Assembly: GCA_002340255.1 (NCBI GenBank)
Contig: DDLS01000041.1
Location: 1 to 15,348 of the forward strand
Length of the DNA: 15,348 bases
Origin: Cyanobacteria bacterium UBA2566
Lineage (GTDB): Bacteria; Cyanobacteriota; Cyanobacteriia; Cyanobacteriales; Desertifilaceae
Direction of reading: 5' to 3'
Part shown: positions 6,624-12,438 of the stretch, piece by piece
Numbering within the stretch: the stretch's first letter is position 1
Layout: each line of letters begins with the position of its first letter
Translations under genes and position numbers: made by a program
The notes under the pieces: generated by a model
What the model was told of the DNA's origin: nothing
What the model saw: the letters and a program-made list of their open reading frames with translations, nothing else
Database searches by the model: none

Positions 6624-6770
6624 ATGAATATGTTTTCTGCTATAAACGACATGGTGATGTATATGTTTGATGCGATTGGCGAAATCTTTAGCCCCAACCG
6701 CGATCAATATCCCAGTGTTGGCGTACAACCGTTTAATGGTGAGTCTTTGTCTGAATGGATAGAGTTCTAA
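6624..6770 (+). CDS. Conserved-looking small protein, 48 residues (AtpTheta-like candidate)
   Basis: An ATG at 6624 preceded by AAAGGAGG with 5-6 nt spacing, the best ribosome binding site in the window, opens a 48-residue frame ending in TAA at 6768-6770. The first 22 or so residues (MNMFSAINDMVMYMFDAIGEIF) could form a Met/Phe-rich amphipathic helix, followed by a Pro/Gly-containing tail with SVGVQPF and an acidic end (EWIEF). Its own promoter-like element lies upstream and a strong intrinsic terminator downstream, so it is a monocistronic small-protein gene. I cannot identify it by sequence alone. Its length and amphipathic N-terminus recall AtpTheta (Norf1), the cyanobacterial ATP-synthase inhibitor of 48 residues in Synechocystis, but this is a guess from size and general character. 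That it is a real gene is well supported; the function is not. Confidence 0.8.
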   Translation: MNMFSAINDMVMYMFDAIGEIFSPNRDQYPSVGVQPFNGESLSEWIEF

Positions 6771-6825
6771 TCTGTGTTGAAACTTTGTGAGAGAAACGCT
6801 TAAGTTCTATGTATCTGTTGACCTT

Positions 6826-6862
6826 CCCGGTAGTTTATTCCTCAACAAACTACCGGGTTTTT
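6826..6862 (+). terminator. Intrinsic terminator of the small-protein gene
   Basis: CCCGGTAGTTT (6826-6836) pairs perfectly with AAACTACCGGG (6847-6857) around a 10-nt loop, followed immediately by TTTTT (6858-6862). It lies about 55 nt after the stop codon. This is a textbook Rho-independent terminator for plus-strand transcription. Confidence 0.93.
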
Positions 6863-6900
6863 GATGTCAGTTTTAACAAGGGTCTTAAGCCACTAGTCTC

Positions 6901-7380
6901 TCAAGAACCCATCAATTGCTGGTCGTCAAATAGATTTAAAGGGAAATATCCAAAGGTTCCATTGAGTTGATCGTAGTCAGAAGATAAACAAGAAATCAAA
7001 ACGCCACGATAATCTCCAGTATAACTATCGTGATAATGGGCTAGGGTCTGGCCATTGAATTTAATATAAACGGGTTCATCGATCGCCGGTAGCTGCACCA
7101 GATTAAAGGGAACCGGATAGCCCAAAGCGCTCAAATAATGGGCAAGAGCCGTAAACCCTTCTGTCCCCTGATCGGCACAAACCCCAAAATTATGATGATC
7201 GGCTAGACTCGTAATCTGGATTAACTGCGATCGCAGTTGCTGCCGTTGCTCTGGTACACTCAGATCCACAGACTCCGGTTGCACACTAAACACCTGGAGA
7301 TATTTCAGAGCAGCTTGGGTTTCAAGACTCAAAGATAACGACACAATGGATAAGGATAATAGAACTGCAAGCCATATCAT
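6901..7380 (-). CDS. DUF1824-like protein of unknown function
   Basis: A 159-residue protein that I match from memory to DUF1824, a small family largely confined to cyanobacteria and without an assigned function. The supporting segments are NFGVCAD (64-70), FTALAHYLSALGYP (76-89), PVYIKFN (103-109), GDYRGVLISC (122-131) and FGYFPLNLF (143-151). As drawn, the first 20 or so residues are hydrophobic (MIWLAVLLSLSIVSLSLSLE) and look like a signal peptide or membrane anchor. Members I recall start closer to the ETQAALKYLQ helix, so a shorter form beginning at the GTG of V13 (7344) is possible. The ATG at 7380 lies only 2 bp from a short palindrome (7383-7395) and has no ribosome binding site. It follows the histidine kinase on the same strand, 66 bp away. 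Confidence 0.75.
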   Translation of the reverse strand: MIWLAVLLSLSIVSLSLSLETQAALKYLQVFSVQPESVDLSVPEQRQQLRSQLIQITSLADHHNFGVCADQGTEGFTALAHYLSALGYPVPFNLVQLPAIDEPVYIKFNGQTLAHYHDSYTGDYRGVLISCLSSDYDQLNGTFGYFPLNLFDDQQLMGS

Positions 7381-7382
7381 AC

Positions 7383-7395
7383 AGTGCTTTGCACT
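7383..7395. repeat. Short palindrome AGTGC-TTT-GCACT
   Basis: A perfect 5-bp inverted repeat with a 3-nt loop, ending 2 nt before the proposed ATG at 7380. It shares the AGYGC-RAA-GCRCT pattern with the palindromes at 3-15 and 2654-2666. Confidence 0.55.
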
Positions 7396-7398
7396 AGG

Positions 7399-7432
7399 GT
7401 AGGAGAATAGGGAGATGGGAAAGAACTCCTAC
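7399..7432. other. Hairpin between the histidine kinase and the DUF1824-like gene
   Basis: GTAGGAG (7399-7405) and CTCCTAC (7426-7432) can form a 7-bp stem with a 20-nt loop just after the kinase stop. There is no T-run, so it is not a standard intrinsic terminator. It could still mark a processing or pausing point between the two genes. Confidence 0.35.
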
Positions 7433-7446
7433 TTATGACTCATCCC

Positions 7447-9120
7447 TCATGACTGATTACTGATTAACATCTGTTGTGTACCAGGAATCTCAATTATAAA
7501 GGCTGTCCCTTCTCCCAACTGAGACTGATAATATAGCCGTCCTTTATGTTGATTCACCACAATTTGATAGCTAATAGACAATCCTAAACCGGTTCCTTTA
7601 CCCACTGGTTTAGTGGTAAAAAACGGATCAAAAAGGCGATTTTGAGTCGTTTCCTCAATACCAGGACCATTATCCCGAATCTGAATCTGAAGAAATCCCT
7701 TTTCCGTCACTTTAGTCACAATAGTAATTTGACCGGGCTGTTCAGAACCCACTCGATCTTCTAAGGCATCAATTGCATTAGCTAATACATTTATAAACAC
7801 CTGATTTAACTGACTGGCATAACATTCGACTCTCGGTAAATCTCCATAGTCTTTAACAATTTTAATTCCCTCACAATCAGGGTTAGGCTTGATACGGTGC
7901 TGCAAAATCATCACAGTACTCTCAAGGCCTTCATGAATATCTACTTCTTTTCTTTCTGCTTCATCAAGACGCGAAAACGTCCGTAAGGATTTAACAATAT
8001 CCCGAATTCGGATGGCCCCTGCTTTCATTGAATTCAAGATATCTTGAATATCTTTTTTCAAAAATTCCAGATCGATTTGCTCGAAGACTGATTGTACGCC
8101 TTGACTTGGCTGAGGGTAATCCTTCTGATACTGGTTGATTAAATGGATAAGATCGTTAATATATTGTTCGCAATAATTAAGATTGCCATAAACAAAGTTA
8201 ACTGGATTATTGATTTCATGGGCAATCCCTGCAATCATTTGTCCTAAGCTAGACATTTTTTCATTTTGGATTAATTGAGATTGAGTTTCTTTAAGCTCGG
8301 CTAGCACTATCTTTAACTGGCGATTACTCTCTTCTAGTTCGGCCGTCCGATCAATGACCTTTTGTTCCATCATTTGGTAAGAATTAGATAATTGCTCCGC
8401 CATATTATTGAACGTGTTTGCTACGGACTCAATTTCGTCACCAGTGATGATATTAAGGCGATAATTTAGTTCTCCTTTTCCAATTTTTTTAGTCCCATAC
8501 TGAAGTTTTTCCAGGGATTGAATAACCGGTAAAATAATCCACTTCCATTGCCAGAAAATAACAAAAGATAATCCAATTATCAATAGAGCTTGAAAAATGG
8601 GGTTATCTCTCTTGAGTTGAGCCGCAGACTCTTCTGTTTGCAATTCTATAGTATGAACGTATTCAACTAACGACTTCAAAGAAAAATTAATATCTGCGGC
8701 AAACCAATTAATGGATTTTAAATCTTGTTTTTGCTTCGTGATGTCTTGGGAATGGGTTAATCTTTTGCTTAACTGATGTAAATCATTGTGACGACGACGT
8801 AAGATTTCAATTTCGCTAGAATTCGGTAATCCAAGAGATAATTCATCCAAATGCAAAAGAAACTTTGAGTGAGCTTTTTCATATTTTTGGAAGTTAGCTG
8901 GAGATTGATCCAGAATGACAAAATCTTTGAGGGAAATAACCTGTTCTTCTAAATTACGATGTAATTCAAACATTACCGAAAGATATTGACGGTTAATCTG
9001 ACGACGTTGAGATACTGATTCTTCAGCTTGATTCACGACAATAATACTGCCCCCCATACCGATTGCAATCGACCCAATAACAGCAACTGAAGATGCAAGG
9101 AATTTGATAGAAATTTTCAT
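7447..9120 (-). CDS. Membrane sensor histidine kinase (HAMP, HisKA, HATPase)
   Basis: A 557-residue sensor kinase of a two-component system. Transmembrane segments at about 7-30 and 177-198 enclose a helical extracytoplasmic region of about 145 residues, of the four-helix-bundle type. A HAMP domain (about 197-250, with GKGELNYRL and GDEIESVANTFNNMAEQL) and a coiled coil (250-288) follow. The HisKA box LGQMIAGIAHEINNP carries the phosphoacceptor H301. The ATPase domain shows the N-box (INVLANAIDAL), the G1 box DNGPGI starting at D483, FDPFFTTKP, and the G2 box GKGTGLGLS. There is no receiver domain and no adjacent response regulator, so its partner is elsewhere. Upstream on the same strand is a remnant of a PhnD-like binding protein, a type often found next to such kinases in cyanobacteria; this hints at an original ligand-sensing pair. 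The signal is unknown. Confidence 0.95.
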   Translation of the reverse strand: MKISIKFLASSVAVIGSIAIGMGGSIIVVNQAEESVSQRRQINRQYLSVMFELHRNLEEQVISLKDFVILDQSPANFQKYEKAHSKFLLHLDELSLGLPNSSEIEILRRRHNDLHQLSKRLTHSQDITKQKQDLKSINWFAADINFSLKSLVEYVHTIELQTEESAAQLKRDNPIFQALLIIGLSFVIFWQWKWIILPVIQSLEKLQYGTKKIGKGELNYRLNIITGDEIESVANTFNNMAEQLSNSYQMMEQKVIDRTAELEESNRQLKIVLAELKETQSQLIQNEKMSSLGQMIAGIAHEINNPVNFVYGNLNYCEQYINDLIHLINQYQKDYPQPSQGVQSVFEQIDLEFLKKDIQDILNSMKAGAIRIRDIVKSLRTFSRLDEAERKEVDIHEGLESTVMILQHRIKPNPDCEGIKIVKDYGDLPRVECYASQLNQVFINVLANAIDALEDRVGSEQPGQITIVTKVTEKGFLQIQIRDNGPGIEETTQNRLFDPFFTTKPVGKGTGLGLSISYQIVVNQHKGRLYYQSQLGEGTAFIIEIPGTQQMLISNQS

Positions 9121-9129
9121 AAATTCATC

Positions 9130-9149
9130 AATCAGCCTTAGAGCTGATT
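9130..9149. other. Hairpin upstream of the kinase gene
   Basis: AATCAGC (9130-9136) and GCTGATT (9143-9149) form a 7-bp stem with a 6-nt loop, 10 bp before the kinase ATG. It would fold in the leader of the kinase transcript. It is also part of the larger inverted repeat at 9137-9280. Confidence 0.5.
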
Positions 9150-9280
9150 CCCGAAGTCGTTGAAAGTGCCTAACAGCAAGAGGTTCACTAAAATACTAAG
9201 TTGTTCCCAATCAAGGCTAAAACCATTGATATATAAGGATTCCAGCCTTTTTAAGATTTCCTTTAGGAATCAGCTCTTAG
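9137..9280. repeat. Inverted repeat of 15 bp flanking the gap between kinase and PhnD remnant
   Basis: CTTAGAGCTGATTCC (9137-9151) and GGAATCAGCTCTTAG (9266-9280) are inverted copies with one mismatch, 114 bp apart. The right copy covers the stop codon of the PhnD remnant. This could be the termini of a small non-autonomous element or a long stem in the transcript. No transposase or clear target duplication is seen. Confidence 0.5.
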
Positions 9281-9678
9281 TTGTCTAATCCTAGGGTTTC
9301 TTGAATGCGACGAATGGGTTCATAATCTTCATCTTGGACTGAAGTATAGCCAGAAGCTCGATCTCCTCCAACCAGTCCTAAACCTGGAGGTGCTTCAATC
9401 AATGCTTTACGAACCTTTAGCTTAAACTTATCTGGGAGGGTAGAGCGAATCACCAGAGGGGAGTTGGGTAAAGGATCGGATTGCCAGAGGATGGTATAGC
9501 GATCGCTGGATAATTCCCCTGATTCTATTGCTTTCTGGTATATCTTTTCTTCAATAGCGATCGCATCCACTTTCCCTTGCACCAACGCCGTAGTATTTTT
9601 ATCATGACTTCCCACATAAGCGATCGCCCAAATGGACATCCGATTAACACGGTTTCGTATAAAAAACATAGTCAACAC
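9277..9678 (-). pseudogene. Truncated PhnD-like substrate-binding protein (C-terminal remnant)
   Basis: The frame gives 133 residues, of which about the last 115 match the C-terminal part of phosphate/phosphite/phosphonate ABC-transporter binding proteins. The recognisable segments are AYVGSHDKNTTALVQGKVDAI (split as AYVGSHD at 20-26 and GKVDAI at 35-40), the TILWQSDPLPNSPLVIR strand and the GYTSVQDEDYEPIRRI helix near the end. Full-length members have roughly 300 residues with a signal peptide. Here the N-terminal half is missing, and the region upstream to 9984 holds no recognisable remainder. The start drawn is a GTG giving a short unrelated leader (MLTMFFIRNR). It is most likely a decayed gene, formerly paired with the downstream kinase. 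A functional short protein cannot be excluded. Confidence 0.75.
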
Positions 9679-9984
9679 AGGGTTTCTCAGCTCAACTGGC
9701 TTGGATTATATCATTGAAACTGCCAATCTATACTTGAGGAATTTAGAATTTAAATAGTAATATAAATTACAATCAACTATGATATTAACTAGAGAAAGCT
9801 TCAATCCTATATTTTTGACCAGAGACTTCTCTAAAGAAAGAGACACTAACTGAAGAGCAGCACTCTTGAAGTAAGGCTCAATACCATTTATCTTATTTCT
9901 TAAGATGTTTTTGAGTTAACGCTTTTCTGAACTTCGATCAAGAGCGGAGGAAAATGAACCCTGAAAATGGGACAACTTGCACTG
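9679..9984. other. Intergenic region without a recognised gene
   Basis: About 306 bp of AT-rich sequence between the PhnD remnant and the 499-residue gene. On the minus strand one frame stays open for roughly 70 codons (about 9710-9915) but has no good start and no resemblance to the missing PhnD N-terminus. No hairpin with a T-run was found. It may be sequence left behind by the deletion that truncated the PhnD gene. Confidence 0.4.
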
Positions 9985-11484
9985 TTATCTCTTTTTAGGT
10001 AGAATTCGGGGTAAGCTCCATTTAGCCATTGCCCAAAAAATAATCGCAAAGCCAAAACTGAGTAAGACGGCAATAACAAAGGGATGGGGATATGCTCCGG
10101 GATGTTTGCTGAAAAACGGAAACGTCATCGCTTGTTGTTTAAAAATCAATGTGGAACTAGAGCCTGCGATCGCCCCGGCACCGATTCCAGTACCGATCGC
10201 CTGAATGTGGTCTTGTAGATCTTGATTTTGCTGTTGTAGCTTGCGATCGCTCTCTGCTTGCTCGATCTCGACTAAACCCCGAATAGTGGCGATCGCAGTA
10301 TCCAACAGTCTCGCGCCTTCTGCGAGATAGGTGAGGTTAGCGGTGATTTGCTGTTGGAACTTACGAAACTGGCGATCGGCTAACTTCAGTGTTGAAGTTA
10401 AATTACTGTCAGTAATGTTCTCAATATAGATGATTTTCTGTTCATAATTCTCCCGATGCCAATCAATCATTTTGTGGAAATCGGATAAGCTGCGCAAATT
10501 TTGCGAATAGGAGAGGGAAATATTCAGCAGTATCTTCAAGTTCCCCTTAAGCTGGTCGAGCTTCACTGGGCATAAATCAGCAGATTTATCATCATAAATA
10601 CCACTCGTAAATCCTTGTACGATCTGTTCAATCTTGTTGATATTTTCTAATCCTTTCTGATACTCTCCCTGACTGTCTTCATGGTTTCTCCAATTCTTAT
10701 GATCGTAGAAAAACAATTCTGCTAATTCCAGTTGTGTCCGGTCTAATTTCGTAATGCTTTCTTGACGAAAGGTCAGAAACAACCAAATTTTACCATAATA
10801 CTCATCGGGTTCTGGACTACAAAATTCATATACATAACCCTTAAAACATCGCCAACGATTTCTTAACGGCGGTGCAGCTTCCACAGAAGGAAAACCTAAA
10901 AAACTCAGTAAACAGATTTGGGCAAATTCCGTTAAGTCTTCTGGCTCTTCCCTCAGTTGGGCACTAAGGATTAGGGTTTTACCCAAAAAGGATGTTCTTA
11001 AGACTTGGCAGCGTTTTTGCTCCTCCAGATTATCCTTAGCGCTAACCGTTGTACCACTAAAATAATGAATCGAAGGTTTTAGAGTCTGTAATTCTGCAAG
11101 CGTTAATCCATCTTTACCGCTCAAGTCTGGCAAATAGAACGTAAACGAGCCAATATAACTATCATCAAACAATTGGGGATAGAAAAAACCCTTAATAGGA
11201 GGCAGCCACGCCAGAATAAAATGTTGAATTTGGCGGTTACGATCTGCCTGAATCTCTAACAGGTCAAAGGCTTGTGCTTGGGGCTGTTCTGAGCGCCACT
11301 GAACCTGAAGCGGCGAACCTTGGGAGTCACTGGCATGATAATCCCTTAAAAGTACTTCATAATAGGCTTGAATGTCTGAACGGCTCAGATGAATACGATC
11401 GGTGTTGGTTAAACTTCCCGTTTGTAAGTGATACGCGAACAGGCGCAACGTTACCTTATAGAGTTTTGGGAATCCATTAATCAC
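9985..11484 (-). CDS. Unknown protein with C-terminal membrane anchor
   Basis: A 499-residue protein I do not recognise. The first 250 or so residues look like a mixed alpha/beta globular region (for example LYKVTLRLFAYHLQTGSL at 8-25). Residues about 270-425 are mostly helical and rich in Gln, Glu and Lys, ending in a coiled-coil-like stretch (SDRKLQQQNQDLQDH). Two membrane segments follow: a Gly/Ala-rich one at about 427-448 (IGTGIGAGAIAGSSSTLIF) and a strong one at about 469-491 (FVIAVLLSFGFAIIFWAMA). A basic end (RILPKKR) should lie in the cytoplasm. The start is a GTG at 11484 with AGAAG upstream. No catalytic motif is visible. The layout of globular head, helical stalk and paired terminal helices suggests a membrane-tethered sensor, scaffold or effector; this is inference. 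It stands alone, with no operon partner. Confidence 0.85.
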   Translation of the reverse strand: MINGFPKLYKVTLRLFAYHLQTGSLTNTDRIHLSRSDIQAYYEVLLRDYHASDSQGSPLQVQWRSEQPQAQAFDLLEIQADRNRQIQHFILAWLPPIKGFFYPQLFDDSYIGSFTFYLPDLSGKDGLTLAELQTLKPSIHYFSGTTVSAKDNLEEQKRCQVLRTSFLGKTLILSAQLREEPEDLTEFAQICLLSFLGFPSVEAAPPLRNRWRCFKGYVYEFCSPEPDEYYGKIWLFLTFRQESITKLDRTQLELAELFFYDHKNWRNHEDSQGEYQKGLENINKIEQIVQGFTSGIYDDKSADLCPVKLDQLKGNLKILLNISLSYSQNLRSLSDFHKMIDWHRENYEQKIIYIENITDSNLTSTLKLADRQFRKFQQQITANLTYLAEGARLLDTAIATIRGLVEIEQAESDRKLQQQNQDLQDHIQAIGTGIGAGAIAGSSSTLIFKQQAMTFPFFSKHPGAYPHPFVIAVLLSFGFAIIFWAMAKWSLPRILPKKR

Positions 11485-11769
11485 GGTTTTTAGACTTCTC
11501 TTTTTTGGACTTTACCTAATTCTGTTAGGCAGCTCTAATTCCTGAGTATACATAGGGTTTGGTTTCGATGATATCGCAAGATTGGAAATCAAATACGCGG
11601 ATAGATCATTGCGAATGGAATGCAGTGGAATGAAGGAATATTTCCTATCTCGCGAGTCTTGCTTTATCCGCTTCGCGGACATGGATACGCAGTGCGTTAG
11701 CGAAGCTTGCGTGAAACGCTCTGTAAGTCGGTCTATCCTCCAACTATGGTGAGAGTCGAGATTGTGTGA
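11485..11769. other. Intergenic region before the riboswitch
   Basis: About 285 bp between the divergent 499-residue gene and the metE leader. It holds a small hairpin (CCTAA-TTCTG-TTAGG, 11516-11530), copy 2 of the dispersed 17-bp repeat, and GC-rich repeat-like sequence continuing to about 11720. I see no coding frame that I can support. Confidence 0.4.
11667..11683. repeat. 17-bp dispersed repeat, copy 2
   Basis: TCCGCTTCGCGGACATG is the exact reverse complement of 54-70. The following bases (to about 11720, with GTTAGCGAAGCTTGCG) look like an extension of a longer cyanobacterial repeat not present in copy 1. Confidence 0.6.
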
Positions 11770-11775
11770 TATAGT
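11770..11775 (+). promoter_or_regulatory. metE: Possible -10 box of the metE transcript
   Basis: TATAGT lies 8 bp before the riboswitch aptamer, placing a transcription start near 11782, exactly where an aptamer-containing leader should begin. No convincing -35 box is seen at normal distance. The support is position more than sequence. Confidence 0.35.
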
Positions 11776-11783
11776 TATCTGCA

Positions 11784-11903
11784 GGTCGGTTCTAGTGGGG
11801 ATCAGTCGCTAGAGGAAACGGGGAAAGTGCAGTGAGAATCTGCCGCTGTCCCGCAGCTGTGAAGGAGGAATACATCTCCTCCGAGTCAGAATGCCCGCCG
11901 ATC
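11784..11903 (+). ncRNA. Cobalamin (B12) riboswitch aptamer
   Basis: The B12-box core is clear: GAGGAAACGGGGAAAGTGC (from 11812), then AGTGAGAATCTGC, CCGCTGTCCCGCAGCTGTGA (11843-11862) and AGTCAGAATGCCCGCC (11884-11899). The ends close as GGTCGG (11784-11789) with CCGATC (11898-11903), allowing one G-U pair. A peripheral hairpin forms from GGAGGA (11864-11869) and TCCTCC (11877-11882). Cobalamin aptamers commonly repress metE when B12 is available, and metE is the next gene on this strand. Class and ligand (adenosyl-, methyl- or pseudocobalamin) cannot be decided by eye. Confidence 0.93.
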
Positions 11904-12438
11904 GCAAGTCCATGTTCTATAACATCTGCGAGGTACGGATGATGGTTGATTCAGTATTTTTACCATCAATAAAGGGACATAATACTCCGCACCAGTGGTG
12001 CGATCGCACCCTGCACTCCATCAGTGCAAGGGTTCGCTTATCTTGCCCATAAATCCATAAGCAAGACAACATAGCGCAATAAGGCATAAGTTAGGCGAGA
12101 AGACAGTAGTTTTACGACATGTGATGCACTCGATCTCTTTCTTACCCCCCTTTGTTTAAGTCAGGTTAGGGGGTATCTTAACATATCTCGGAAGAGCTAA
12201 AGTGTTGAAGAAAGGGTTAAACTGCCTACTCCCGATCGTTACACTGACTATCTGGGTGACTAGGGCGTTTTGCAACCTAATTACTCCGCACTATTACTTA
12301 TTGCCTAGCACTATATCTGTGTGTATCAGCTCGAACCTACTGTGGATTGAGCGAGACTTTATGCTGCCCTCTAATTCTATACACATCGCAGAGGACTTGA
12401 CCTTCAATTCCCTTAAATCAGGAGCTATTTGATTAACT
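11904..12438 (+). promoter_or_regulatory. metE: Long structured metE leader (expression platform region)
   Basis: The 535 nt between aptamer and metE start carry several hairpins: ATGTT-CTAT-AACAT (11912-11925), TGATGGT with ACCATCA (11940-11968), GCACC-AGT-GGTGC-GATC-GCACC (11989-12010), CCCTGCACT with AGTGCAAGGG (12009-12032) and TACCCCC with GGGGGTA (12143-12175). None is followed by a proper T-run, so the mode of control is not obvious. A GTG-started open frame (12202-12432, 76 codons) ends 6 bp before metE, but its composition is not protein-like. AGGAG (12420-12424) is 14 nt from the start codon, far for a ribosome binding site. Confidence 0.5.
11989..12010 (+). other. Bistable hairpin candidate in the metE leader
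   Basis: The segment reads GCACC-AGT-GGTGC-GATC-GCACC. The central GGTGC can pair with either flanking GCACC, giving two mutually exclusive stems. The right-hand option is also the perfect DNA palindrome GGTGCGATCGCACC (11997-12010) containing a HIP1 site, so chance formation around HIP1 must be considered. Confidence 0.4.

Noticed and set aside
12090..12096. GTTAGGC resembling the core of an integron attC site
   Set aside because: There is no matching inverse core at a suitable distance, no integrase and no cassette structure.
12143..12175. TACCCCC/GGGGGTA hairpin considered as the riboswitch terminator
   Set aside because: The loop is 19 nt long and no T-run follows; it is also more than 230 nt from the aptamer.
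12202..12432. Open frame of 76 codons (GTG start) just before metE, possibly a leader peptide
   Set aside because: No good ribosome binding site, and the composition looks like random translation of a non-coding leader. A regulatory uORF is not excluded.
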